From Fonticula-like sp. SCN 57-25 (lineage: Eukaryota; Nucleariida; Rotosphaerida), in contig MEDX01000006.1 of NCBI GenBank assembly GCA_001724245.1, positions 1-64,000 on the forward strand: a stretch of 64,000 nt of DNA. The letters are read 5' to 3'. The translations under genes and the position numbers were made by a program. Below the pieces are notes generated by a model, which searched no databases, was not told the DNA's origin, and saw nothing but the letters and a program-made list of their open reading frames with translations. Shown one piece after another: positions 23,294 to 34,600 of this stretch. Each line of letters begins with the position of its first letter. Positions within the stretch are counted from its first letter, which is position 1.

Positions 23294-24401
23294 TTTAAAG
23301 GTCGTTTTGCTTGGTGACTATTCCTTAGTCAAGAGCACCGAAGGAAAACCAGGAGAAAAGCAGATTGGCTGCTGGGGCCGCCCCGTCGAATCTTGGATCG
23401 ACGGTAACACAACAGGAAAACAAAAAAAAGACCGAGAAAAGAACTTCACTCGCTCCTCCTCTCTGAAGTGCAGCAAGTCCACGCTACGCAGACCGTCTTC
23501 CTACTCCGTGTCTCTGCAGCACGCGCACCCGACACACGCAGGCCAGCTGCCTTGGCCACCTGGGCACTTACGGTCCTCCCAACAAATGGGCGCACAGGTG
23601 CCACAGGAGCACCCCACCCACCAGTGCCAAGAACCAAGAGTCTGGGGTGGATTATAGGCGGATGGCCAATCACATTCGTGCTCAACTTCCCAAGAAGGAA
23701 ATGTTTTGTACAATCCAAATGACCACGGGTTCAACTGGTTTCAAAGTGTTTCAAAGGGAGGGGCGTAGTGGTTCTGCCGCAAATCAATCGCATAAAAAGA
23801 TAAATCACTCACACAGCCTAGCCCAAGCCAAGGACTGCCTGATAATGAGCAAATTCTTGTAATGCAAGGACATCGGCTCATTGGGCAAGTCCTCGTTATG
23901 CATGTCCGCACCATCCGTGTTATTTGCTTCTGGTAGGGGCTGAAACAAAGCGAAGCAAAAGTTATACCATCAGTGCTCCATTAAGAAACCATATTTTCTG
24001 CGATTACCGCAAAAAGTAGTGGGAACTTGTAAGACTCGAATATATATGGTCGCTATAATGGTGTATTGTTTGCCGCCTGAACAATGTGCGCTGACGCTAA
24101 AAAGACACGCAGTTATGAGATTGCGTAGTATCCAAAGCTGTGAGCCCGCCCACCGCTTCATGCTAGCAAGAGTTGTCGCGCTCGCTGAGCATTGCATGGG
24201 CGCCGTCATCAGGTCAGATCCGGGTCGATCCAGGTCAGATCCAGGTCAGATCAATATGATGTGTCAGCATCAAGACGATGACCGCGGTTTGGCGGGAAGC
24301 CGCCTGCGCGTCAAAATGGCCGAAGGGTGTTTTCGCGCGCACATTATTCGCGTCTGGTTGCCAAGGCTAGCGAGCAAGCGAAAGTCAAGGAAAAGGGAAC
24401 T
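23294..24401. other. Unassigned 1.1-kb stretch with possible small exons on the minus strand
   Basis: No gene could be confirmed between the phosphatase start (-) and the REC8 start (+). The minus strand holds a protein-like segment (about 24023-23762). It reads FESYKFPLLFA, then after a GTAATC..TTTCAG intron PLPEANNTDGADMHNEDLPN and SLHYKNLLIIRQSLAWAR. A possible first exon near 24209-24161 starts MTAPMQ or MKRWAG, and splicing after WAR could end at 23731. The phases of the first junction do not fit cleanly. A further minus-strand frame at 23446-23718 (HPRLLVLGTGG) is unconvincing. A short tandem repeat sits at 24211-24253. Confidence 0.35.
24211..24253 (+). repeat. Four short tandem units (AGGTCAGATCC-like)
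   Basis: Four units of 10-11 bp, AGGTCAGATCC with one variant GGGTCGATCC, lie about 150 bp upstream of the REC8 ATG. A related AGGTCA-rich patch lies at 35958-35993 before another gene. It may be a promoter element or a simple repeat. Confidence 0.55.
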
Positions 24402-26405
24402 ATGTTTTATTCCACCGAGATCCTCGGTCGCAAGAAAGGGGGCTTCTCCGTCGTGTGGTGCGTTTTACACTCCCTCTCGTAACCCAGTGGCTCACGAAGA
24501 TTGGCTAGGTTGGCGGCCACATTGGGTCCACGTTCGTCTGCCAAGAAGCTCTCACGCCGAGACATTGCGAGTGTGAATGTGAAAGAGGCATGGTATGAGC
24601 GCGGCCTTGCTAGCATCCTTGCAATCCGCTAACGTTGCTATTCAGCGAGCAGGTCATTTCGCCCGCTGCCCCGATGGCGCTTCGACTTCAGTCGAATCTA
24701 ATGCTTGGCGTTGCTCGCGTTTACAACCAGCAGTACTACTACTATGGGAGTACGTTTGGTTGACTCGCGTGGGCTGATCTAATGGCTGTTTTTTGCAGTG
24801 GACGTCAACACGGTTCTGTATCGGCTCCGGCACATGAACTCGACTTCCAGCGAGGATGCTCAACTGCTGGTTGTACCGAAAGCGCGTTTTGATGCAATTA
24901 CCCTTGCCGACATTAATGTGGACGAACTTGCCGCAACCTTTTCTCCTGATGCGTTGCTTATGCTCCCGCCTCCTTCCCGCCCGGGCAGATTGGAAAAGGC
25001 GCGCGGTGGGTCCGGATCGTCATCTTCGCGCATTTCCCTTTCACCGTTCAATTCATATGATCACCCCCGCACGCCCTTTTCGTCTAGCAGTCATGGTATG
25101 ATACATTCTTGATTGTGAATTGACTAATGTGAGTTTTACATAGACTCTGCTTTCCAAGCGGATCCTGCGAGCATCACGCTCACCGACGGCCAACAGTTTG
25201 GCGAGTTTCGCCTCGAGGATATGGCCGTTGAAGAGGGCGGCTTTGGCGACGAAGGTGACACTGCGGGCCTTTTGCCGCCTGTCTATGATAGTGCCAACAA
25301 GCGCAAGTCTGGTGAAGTCGACGCCGACGACGTCTCACCCACTGGCCGGACCAAACGCACACGGGTTGCGGTAGTTGACGAAACCTTGCAGTTGTCCCAC
25401 GCGCAGATGCGAGCTCAGCTGGCAAACACGAGCGACATTTCTCGTCCTCATGGATCCACCATTATGTCGTTGGATGGCGAGCCCGCTCTCGGTCGTCTGG
25501 TCGATCGTCGTGAGTGGACCGCATTGCTCGCGCGCCCGACCCTTCCTCTCACGTTTGGAGTCTTGGTGGACACATACAAGCGTGTAGCTCTCAGCCATAT
25601 TGACGTTGAGACTCAAGCTAAGCGCGGCAAGCGTCTGCAGAGCCGTGCTGACGACGAGGCTGATTCGCCCCCTCGCCGGCGCCGCGCACTATTGGTGCCC
25701 GATACCAACAACTCTTCGTCGTCCTCGCAGCTTTCTGCGGGGTCGGGCGGCTTTGGCGGCAACTACGACGGGTGGTTTCATGATGCCCTCGAACAGCGTC
25801 CGGGGCAGGACACTGAGGCTGCCAACATTGACATTGGTCGCGCGCTTGCTTTTGCAACCCCTTCGCCAGTTTCACGTCGGACGATGCCTTGGATGCTGAG
25901 TAGCAGCACCGACTCGCCTGTATCCCCTTCAATGGCAGCGGCAGCTCGGCGGCGCACACCGTCGACCGCAGGGACCGTTGGATCGCTCATCACACCGCGC
26001 AGAGAGAGCGGGACAGTTGGCCTGGATACACCGGCCACCCCGACTCGCTTCATGGACGAGCGCCTCGCCAACGTCCCGCTCGGAGAGGGCGCCACCATGT
26101 CCAAAGAGACATCTCAGTTTTACCAGTACATATCTAGCTTTTCTTTGCTGTGTTTTTGACGTTGGCTTGATAGGTATATCATGCACTCTTCTGGCGGCGT
26201 CGGGATGGTCTCCTTTGACGACCTCGCTCCTCGAGCTGCCGGGCGCAGCGTTGGCGCCGAAGCCTTCTTTCAGACCATTCGTACGTATCGTTCAAGTTTT
26301 TCGTATGCGCTCACCTTTACATTTGCAGTTCTCGCTGCTGCCGGCCTTGTCCGGCCTGAGCAGAGTGGTGCCTTCCAGCCAATCCACATTGCAATCACTG
26401 CTTGA
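24402..26405 (+). CDS. REC8: Meiotic cohesin kleisin REC8
   Basis: Seven exons (24402-24457, 24509-24592, 24646-24749, 24799-25095, 25144-26125, 26174-26280, 26329-26405) give 568 aa. REC8 replaces RAD21/SCC1 in meiotic cohesin, bridging the SMC1-SMC3 heads. The N-terminal kleisin domain starts MFYSTEILGRKKGGF and runs through WLAATLGPRSSAKKL, RRDIASVNVKEACEQ and PMALRLQSNLMLGVARVY. It is much closer to fission-yeast Rec8 than to RAD21. The middle is disordered with Ser/Pro and acidic patches (GEFRLEDMAVEEGGF), where phosphorylation and separase sites usually lie. The C-terminal winged helix is represented by SFDDLAPRAAGRSVGAEAF and GAFQPIHIAI. Its presence implies the organism has, or had, meiosis. 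Confidence 0.9.
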
Positions 26406-26632
26406 TGCAAATCTTTTAAAATCGTCTCTATTTGATCTTTATGGAATATAATTATTGAGAGTTTGAAGTGAAATCATGATCGTGAGACGAAAATCAAACT
26501 GCGTTTTTGGCGGTTATTTTTCAAATTGGCGCCTCAACCGCCACACTTTTCTACCCGCGCTTTGGGTTGCCACGAGTGAAGTGTGTGCTGCTGCGCGTTC
26601 GTGTGGCGGCTGCGGAACATTCACTCTTGGCA

Positions 26633-29600
26633 ATGTCGGCGCCTTCGAATGAGAATGACCCGCCGGTGGGCAGCGACAATGCGGCAACAAAGGACACCAA
26701 GAATCGCCGCATGATTATCAGCAAGATTGTCATCGAAAACTTCAAGTCGTACGCGGGTGTTGTGGAGATCGGCCCGCTGCACAAGGTAGCTACTCGCAAA
26801 TTTTGTTTTTCAATTATGTTTGACCTGTATTGACGCTGGTTCCTAGTCCTTTTCTTCGATTGTTGGCCCGAACGGCAGCGGCAAGTCCAACGTTGTCGAT
26901 GCGACGCTGTTTGTGTTTGGTAACCGTGCCAAGACGATGCGCCAAGGCAAGCTGAGCGAGCTTATCCACAACTCGGCAAAGTTCCCCAATGTGGAGCAGT
27001 GCCGCGTTTCGGTTCACTTTTGCGACATTGCTGATCTCCCTGGCCGTACCGACTATGATGTGATCTCTGGGACGGAGCTCGTAATCTCGCGCACGGCCAA
27101 CCGCCAAAACAAGAGCCAGTACTACATTAACGACCGCTCAAGCAATTTCACCGAGGTCACTGACCTTTTGCGCGCTCGCGGTATTGATCTGGACCACAAG
27201 CGTTTTTTGATTCTGCAGGGCGAGGTCGAGTCGATCGCTCAAATGAAGCCAAAGGCCCCCAACGAGCACGAGGACGGCCTGCTCGAGTACCTGGAGGACA
27301 TTATCGGTACTTCCTCCCTCAAGCCCGCTATTGAGGAGGCCGGTAAGCAGGTCGACGCCCTTAATGACGAACGTGCCGAGAAGCTGAACCGTGTCAAGAT
27401 CGTGGAGAAGGACAAGGACGCGCTTGAGGGCAAGAAAGACGAAGCGCTGGCCTACATTGCGCTGGAGAATGACCTTTCGCGCGTGCGCAACCAAATGTTT
27501 CAGCTCTACGCCGCCGAGTCGCAGACGGTTCTTGAAACCGCGCAGACGCGCGTGAACGATTTGACAGCGCGCCTCCGCACCGAGCAGGACCGTAACGCCG
27601 AGCTCACGGCGGCGATCAAGCAGAAGGAGTCGGACTATAACCAGCATCTCAAAGAATACGAGGAGCTCGGCGTTGAGGCCAAGCGCGCCAAGAGCGATTT
27701 TGCAGCATACGAGCGTGAGTACATTCAGCTCCAGGAGAACACGAAGCATCTCAAGGACAAGGAGAAGAAGTCGCGCAAGAACCTCGACAAGGAGCGCCTG
27801 CAGGTTTCCGAGCACGAGTCCTGGAGCCAGAACCACACTCAGGATCTAGCCAAGCTGAAGGCTGAGACGGAGCGCTTGACGGGTGCTCTCGCCGCCGCCG
27901 AGAGTGAACTTGAGACGATTCGCGAGAGCCTTAAGGGTGAAACCCAGGGCTTCCAGCTTGAGATTGAGGAGAAGCAGCGCGAGCTTGCCCCGTGGGCGGA
28001 CAAGCGGTCTCAGATTTCTTCCACCATTGACGTTGCGCAAGCCGAGGTGGACCTGCTTCGTGCCAAGGTTGCCGCCACCGACACTGCGCTCGCAGAGCTG
28101 GCGGCGCAGCGCACGCAGATCGCCGAGATGATGCAGAGTCGCAAGGCCTCTCTTAAGCAGCTCGCAGCCGACAAGGCCGCCACTGAGACCAAGGTGGAGG
28201 CGTCCCGTTCGGAGATTGCCTCTTTGACCGAGCAGGAGCCCGCGCTTGCCAAGAAGTGGCGTGAGACGCGCGAGGCAGTGGAGGAGGCCAAGTCGTCGGC
28301 GTCGTCCGCGCGCGATCGCGGTACGATGCTCAGTGGTCTGCTGAAGCTCCGCGACAAGGTCAAGGGCATTCATGGTCGCCTCGGCGATCTCGGCGTCATC
28401 GAGTCCAAGTACGATGTGGCTGTCACTACGGCTTGCCCGGCGCTCGACAACATTGTGGTCGACACCACGGAGACCGGTCAGAAGTGGTACGTATTTGAGC
28501 GCATTTTCCTACTGTTTGCTGACGGCTGGTTGTACAGCATTGAGCACTTGCGCAAGCACAACCTCGGTCGCGCCACCTTTATTATTCTCGACAAGATTGA
28601 AAAGGTGGCGTTTTATTTGTGGCTCTTTTCATTTTACTAATTGCTTTGATAAAGGCACGTCCGCGCTTTAAGACGCCGGAGGATGTTCCCCGTCTGGTGG
28701 ATCTGATTACGCCCAAGGATGAGGCGTATCGTTCTGCGTTTTACTTTGCGATGCGCGATACGCTTGTGGCCTCGGACATGAACCAAGCGACTCGCGTTGC
28801 GTTTGGCTCACAGCGTTTCCGTGTGGTGACCCTCGACGGAAAGGTGATTGACGTTTCCGGCACGATGGCTGGTGGCGGCTCTTCCACTGCCAAGGGCGGT
28901 ATGTCGTCCACGTTTAAGGCGACCGACTCTGTCAGCGATGAGGAGCTGAGGCGCCTTGAGCGCGAGCGGGACGCGGCCAGCGATGCGTACAACAAGCACA
29001 AGTCCAAGCTGGAGGCCGCTCGCGCCGTTTTTAGCAAGGAGGAGGCCAAGCTCAAGGCACTCCTTGTTGAGATTCGCAAAGCCGAAATGGAGGTTTCGTC
29101 CAACGAAGCGACGCTCGCCTCGCTGGAGAAGCAGGCCAAGGACGTTCAGTGCGTTTTTTTCTTGATTTTACGTCGTTCAGCATTTGCTAACACCACGTAA
29201 TAGGGCGAACGCGCAGTCGACCGAGAAGGAGTCTGCCCGCATTCTCGAGCTGGAGAAGACGGTGCTTGTTCCTCAGCGCAAGGAGCTTGACAAGGTGAAC
29301 GCCGCCGCCGGCAAGGTGGAGGAAGCGATTCGCGTGCTGCAAGAGAAGATCATGGAGGTCGGCGGTGTCCGTTTGCGCACGCAAAAGGCGCGCGTGGACT
29401 CTTTGACTGAGGAGATTGAGTCTTCGAATGAAAAGGCGACGCGCCTGCAGGTTCAGCAGAAGACGTCTGCCAAGGCCGCAGCCAAGGCTCGCGACACTGT
29501 TACCAAGCTGGAGGCCGAGCTGTCGAGTATCACCGAGCAGCTTGCGACGACGCAGCGCAAGATTGAGGAGAAGACGGCCGTAGCAGCTCAGCTTCAGCAA

Positions 29601-30557
29601 ACGTACGAGAAGGCCGAGGCGACGCTTGAGGCGAAGCGCGAGAGCCTCGCGTCGCTCAAGGCGGCGTTTGAGGACACCAAGGCTCGCCTTCAGAGCGCTC
29701 GCGGAGTCGAAGTCGAGCTGCAGCAGCAGTTGGAAGACGACAAGCGCGTCCTTGACGAGCACACCAAGAAGGTTCAGCACTGGTCTGTAAAGAAGTCTGC
29801 CCTGAGTCTGCAGGACTACTCCAGCTCTGGCGGTCGTGTCGAGGAACCGCTTCGTGACTATACCCCGGAGGAGCTCGCGAAGATGGACGGCGACAAGCTC
29901 AAGACTCAGGCCACCATCATGGAGGAGAAGCTCAAGGAGACGAAGCCGAACTTGACCGTTATCCAACATTATGCTCAGGTTGAGTCTGACTACCTGGCAC
30001 GCGTGGGCGAGCTGGACGCAATGACCGCCCGCCGCGACGAGGCCAAGGGCGCGTACGACGGCCTCCGCAAGCAGCGCCTCGAGCGCTTCATGGAAGGGTT
30101 CTCGCTGATTACCCAGAAGCTTAAGGAGATGTACCAGATGATCACGCTTGGTGGTAACGCGGAGCTCGAGCTGGTGGACAGCCTCGATCCTTTCTCCGAG
30201 GGCATCATGTTTAGCGTAATGCCGCCCAAGAAGAGCTGGAAGAACATTGCCAACTTGTCGGGTGGAGAGAAAACGCTCAGCTCGCTCGCGCTCGTGTTTG
30301 CTTTGCATCACTACAAGCCCACGCCGCTCTACATCATGGACGAAATCGACGCCGCGCTCGATTTCAGGAACGTGTCAATTATCGCAAACTATATCAAGGA
30401 GCGGACGCAGAACGCCCAGTTCATCATCATTTCGCTTCGCAATAACATGTTTGAGTTGGCCGACCGCCTCGTGGGCATCTACAAGACCGAGTCTTGCACC
30501 AAGAGTGTCACTATCAATCCAGAGAAGATGGCGGTCGTTCTGCAGGATCGCCATTAG
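26633..30557 (+). CDS. SMC4: SMC4, condensin ATPase subunit
   Basis: Five exons (26633-26785, 26847-28486, 28538-28604, 28655-29148, 29204-30557) give 1235 aa. SMC4 pairs with SMC2 in condensin to compact mitotic chromosomes. The N-terminal head has KIVIENFKSYAG and Walker A GPNGSGKSNVVDA, with the SMC4-type VFGNRAKTMRQGKLSELIH. About 350 residues of coiled coil lead to the hinge (IHGRLGDLGVIESKYDVAV, ATFIILDKIEK), then the returning coil. The C-terminal head has LSGGEKTLSSLALVFALH, Walker B IMDEIDAALDFRN and the D-loop. The third intron ends in AAG. It is a complete, intact gene. Confidence 0.97.
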
Positions 30558-30807
30558 ATAATAGCATTTTGTAACAATAGAAACGTAGGGAAAATTTATA
30601 GCGGGTTTTATTGAGTTCAGTTAATACATCATTTGATGAAAATAAGCACAGCATCTAAACATGGTTTTATGGATATTGCCTGCAGGAGGCGTCGTCAGGG
30701 CGTCGTATCTTGATGGAAGCCTGACCGCAAGCTGACCGCAAGTATCCAATACTTCCAAAAAAATAGTGGATTTATAAAGAAATGTTTGCTAACCGCTTTC
30801 ACCAAAG

Positions 30808-30879
30808 TCCCCTTTGGTCTAGGGGTTAGGATTCAAGACTCTCACTCTTGAGGCCCGGGTTCGATTCCCGGAGGGGGAA
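30808..30879 (+). tRNA. tRNA-Glu (anticodon CTC)
   Basis: A 72-nt cloverleaf starts TCCCCTTTGGTCTAGGGG. The acceptor stem TCCCCTT pairs with AGGGGGA. The D-arm carries GGTCTAGGGGTTAGGATTC, and the anticodon loop CTCTCAC gives CTC, reading GAG. The T-arm is GGTTCGATTCC with a perfect stem. Discriminator A is followed by CCA in the genome. A T-run begins at 30883, suitable for polymerase III termination. No intron is present. Confidence 0.97.
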
Positions 30880-31088
30880 CCATTTTTTGGTCTTTTTTTT
30901 GCTCATTGGGACAACAGACAGCACTGGGATGAAAGTACGGGTAACTGCTCCAGCGGTGTGAACTTTTTTATTTGCATCAATCCTCTGTGGTAAAAAAAGA
31001 CTCTGAAAAGCGTCGCAAAAGATTTTTGTCTGCTGCAGAAAGCTGCAAAAAATCTACTACTATCACTAAAAAAAGTGCAAAAAAATGG

Positions 31089-31160
31089 TTCCCCCTCCGG
31101 GAATCGAACCCGGGCCTCAAGAGTGAGAGTCTTGAATCCTAACCCCTAGACCAAAGGGGA
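31089..31160 (-). tRNA. tRNA-Glu (anticodon CTC), second copy in inverted orientation
   Basis: The mature region is identical to the copy at 30808, on the opposite strand and 209 bp away, again followed by encoded CCA. About 15 bp of 5' flank is also shared (CTTTCACCARAGT), so the duplication exceeded the gene itself. A T-rich run follows on the minus strand. Confidence 0.97.
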
Positions 31161-31584
31161 CTCTGGTGAAAGTCATTGAATTTTTAAACTATTTAAACGT
31201 TGTGCTAGTTTGTGGAGACTATTTCTACAAGGTCATGGAAATGGTCGTAAGCGGTGTACTTGCTAAGGCCATGTCACAAATGACCAATGCTGTTCATACT
31301 TGGAATAATTGTTTGGACCGAATACTTGGTCTGCGCATGTGTGTTTTAAGTTTTTTAGCTACTGTAAAGTATGACTGTGTTGCAATACATACTTGCTTTG
31401 ATGGGATGGCAGAGGGACGGTGACTAATGTGACGAAGCTGCGGCCCACTGCGAGTATTCCCTCTATCCTTTTTATTTCCTATTCACCAACAACATGCACG
31501 CATATGCGCATTATGCCACACGTCCCTCATATGCCATAATTCGGTGCGCCTGAAGCACAAAAGTGCCGTCATAAAGGAATCAAC

Positions 31585-31590
31585 CACGTG
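31585..31590. promoter_or_regulatory. CACGTG E-box just upstream of the permease gene
   Basis: The box ends 24 bp before the ATG at 31615. The flank CACGTGGCCA is also seen upstream of the gene at 36035. Confidence 0.4.
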
Positions 31591-31614
31591 GCCAGATCGC
31601 CAGGTGAAGTTGAA

Positions 31615-34600
31615 ATGTCTCAAGGCCATCTGGGCGGGACGTCGCCGGATGGCGACGTTCCACCGCCTGCTTTTACGGATCTGGACGATGAAGAGCACGC
31701 CCCTTCTACGGAAGCGGCTCCGTCTCCCATTTTTGACGTCTCAGATGCCGAAGAAGATGAAGCACCGCCCGTCTCGCCGAAAAAGTCATTTCGTGACAAG
31801 CTGCGTCATTTGCGCGGGACGGTCCAGATCGCCGTCAACTATGTTATTAGCGACAACCGCAAGCACAAGCGTTCGTTGTGCATAGGCATTTTGACCGTGT
31901 TTTTGGTTGTCTGCTTTCTTGGCCTCATTCAAAACGTCCTTGCCCGCTCGCCAACCATCTTTCTCAAGCTGTCCGAGAACCAGGTTGGTCAATACGACAT
32001 TGTGCGCCGGTCCCCTCTCCTAATCTCTCCACCTTTTGCTCACCCTTTTCCGGCGTTATTCTTTTAGCTTTACGTCCCGACTGTTACAAATGCATCCACA
32101 AACTTCTTTTTCAATTACACACAGTTCAACGAAACACTCTCGGACGTCGTCGAGGTGCAGGGGTCCGCCCCTCGTTGGCTCGGGTTCGCCGATCTTTCGA
32201 GCGTGGACCAGCCGGATCTCAACTCGTCCGTCGTCCTTCTAATCATTGACACTGTGCTTGAGAAAGTGCGTTTTGCTGGCGCAAACTTTGTGTGTGACTA
32301 ACGCGGCCACGCAGTCGGTCGGTGTCGGAGCGCCATGGACGCATCGCCCCCTCGGTGAAAATGAGATCCACTTGACCGCCAGCACATGCCGAGCGATGGC
32401 CATTGAACCAAACTCCGGAGACAGAGTGAGTATTTCCATCAACCTCTACAAGATGCTTATTGTACGAGCCGTTCTTTATCCACAATTTCTTGCTCACGTC
32501 CGCTCTAGTCGATGGGAGTTATCCCCGAGCTGGAGCTTAATGAGGAAGGAATCCCCGACCTGGGCGCTCTGCTGGACGAGGCACTAGCGGCCAATCCCAA
32601 TTTCACCATCAGCATCGACTTGGCAGAGTTCCTGGACCGCAACGTCACCGTGCCCATCGGCGTCGGCGACCTCAACGTCACGGTCGACCTGTCGCGCCTT
32701 ATCCCTTTCCTCAACACCACCGAGCTGTTCTTGAACACAACACAGATTGAAAGTGCGATTCGGCCGCGTGTGCGCATATCTAGCTAAATAACGGGTAGAC
32801 TTTTTGAACGGGACCGCCAACTTGACCGAGATCCAGACGCGGTTTTTGAATGTTTTCCGTTCCAACGTGCAGGCGCTCACTTCGGCGCTCGTGTTTGAGC
32901 AAGAGTACGCTGTTGTCGACTGCATATCCGACCCGCAGTCAAAGTACCCCATCCTTCTCGGCAACGTCGCCACGATGGAAGCGCTCTATTTTGAGGAGAT
33001 GCTAAAGTCTGCTCTGCGCGTCGTGGTGCAGAACCCGCTAGCTCCTTCTTTATTCAGCCGAATACTTGGCCGAAACGTGACCGAGGCTGACCTGCTTGAG
33101 GTCGTGGACGGGTTCAAAATGTCCGAGTACGCGCTCACGCTGGTGGCGACGCTCGCGGACCGCCAGAACAGGTACCTGTTCACTGGCTCGGCGCTGCAGT
33201 CGTCCATGGTCCGCGCGACGGACCCCATTGGCGAGAAGCTCGGCGTCGAATTCGCCGGGCAGCCGACGTACCCCGTCGCGACTGGCCTCAGCGCCACGTA
33301 CTTTATCAGCCTCTTCCTCGACCAGATCTTTTTCATGGTGAACGGCGTCCTGGCGCTGCTCGCCATCATGCTAATTTATTCGCTCCTCCTCTCGGACGTG
33401 GATGAAAAGACATTCGAGTACGGCATGCTGCGTTCGCTCGGCCTCCCGCACCGAGTCCTGGTGCTGCTTCTCTTTTTGCAGTCCCTCTTCTTCTCTGTCC
33501 CGGGCATCCTCCTCGGCTTCCTCGTGTGCTTCATCATCTACGTTCCAGTCGATCTCTTCTTCTCCGTGTTTGCCACCGTCGACACGCGCATGACGCTCCA
33601 GTCAAGCGCCATAATCTTGGGCGTCGGTGCGCATCTCGGCAACCTTTTTGTCCTGTATGATTGACGGCTTTTTGTGCCTTTTTCAGTTCTTGGGCTGCTG
33701 ATGCCCGTGGTGGGTCTTGTTCTCCCGATCCGGCGCGCGCTGAGCCGCACGCTGCGCGACTCGCTCGATATGTACCACAACGTCGTGCACGACTCGGTGG
33801 TGACCGTGCGCCGCCTGTCGGATCTCGGCTTTGACTTTGGCGAGTCGTTTATTGCGCTTTTGCTCGTCGTTATCGGCGTGATCGTCTACTACATGGTCCC
33901 CCTGTCGTTCATTTTCAACGAGCTGGGCATGTTCTTCAACATTATGACGACGATTCTGCTCGGGATGGTCGTTGGCCAGACCATGGTGACGCAGGTGTTT
34001 GAGCACTACCTCGAGCGCGGCTTTGTCTACCTCATCATGTGGGGGCGCGACCGCATCCTGACCAACGTCGTCATTACCAACCTGTCCGCGCACCGCCCGC
34101 GCAACAGAAAGACCGCCGTCATGTTCACCCTCTGCCTCGGCTTTGTCATCTTTGCGGCCGCCCTCTTTACGCTCCAGTCGCGCTCCATCCCCAACAACCT
34201 CGAGTGGGCGTATGGCGCCGACATTGTACGGCCACCTACCGCTTAATTTTTGTGTGTCTTTGTCTTGTTGCTTACCATGGTTGCGCAGGTCGCATCGAGC
34301 TCGCAGTACGAGCAGCCTCTTCCCGAGGACGACATTCGGCGCTACCTTGATTCTGTGCTGTACGAGAACCGCGACCAGCTGTCGGAGCTCGAGGCGCGTT
34401 ACGCTGTGGTCGAGTCGTACGCGTTCAGCTCCTTCCCGCTGCGCAACTACGACCCGGTCTCCAGCGTGCGCCTCCAGGCCGTCACGTCCATCAACAGCCG
34501 AACGGTAAACCTGATTGCCGTCGACGACAACTACCTCGACGTGGCGTTTAACGAGTACGTGATTGTCAGCGAGGTGCGCGAGGGCATCGAGCTCAACACG

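Larger units (their letters stand above)
30558..31614. other. Intergenic region with two tRNA genes
   Basis: Apart from the tRNA-Glu pair I see no gene here. The spacer between the tRNAs (30883-31085) is A/T-rich with poly-A and poly-T runs, which may serve as RNA polymerase III terminators. An 85-codon frame at 31166-31423 has no recognisable motif and sits in AT-rich DNA; I do not call it. Confidence 0.6.

Noticed and set aside
23446-23718. Minus-strand frame with HPRLLVLGTGG, briefly considered an NDUFAF3-like exon
   Set aside because: The diagnostic DTxxACxTYN motif of that family is absent and the rest reads as random Arg/Ala-rich sequence.
24211-24253. AGGTCA units as nuclear-receptor response elements
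   Set aside because: Spacing is irregular and the organism probably lacks nuclear receptors; a simple tandem repeat explains them.
29187-30311. 374-codon minus-strand frame, and a 232-codon one at 27138-27836
   Set aside because: Both are shadows of the SMC4 coiled-coil coding sequence, with leucine-rich composition and no motif.
31166-31423. 85-codon plus-strand frame after the tRNA pair
   Set aside because: It is AT-rich, starts at the edge of the tRNA flank, and shows no motif, splice context or promoter.
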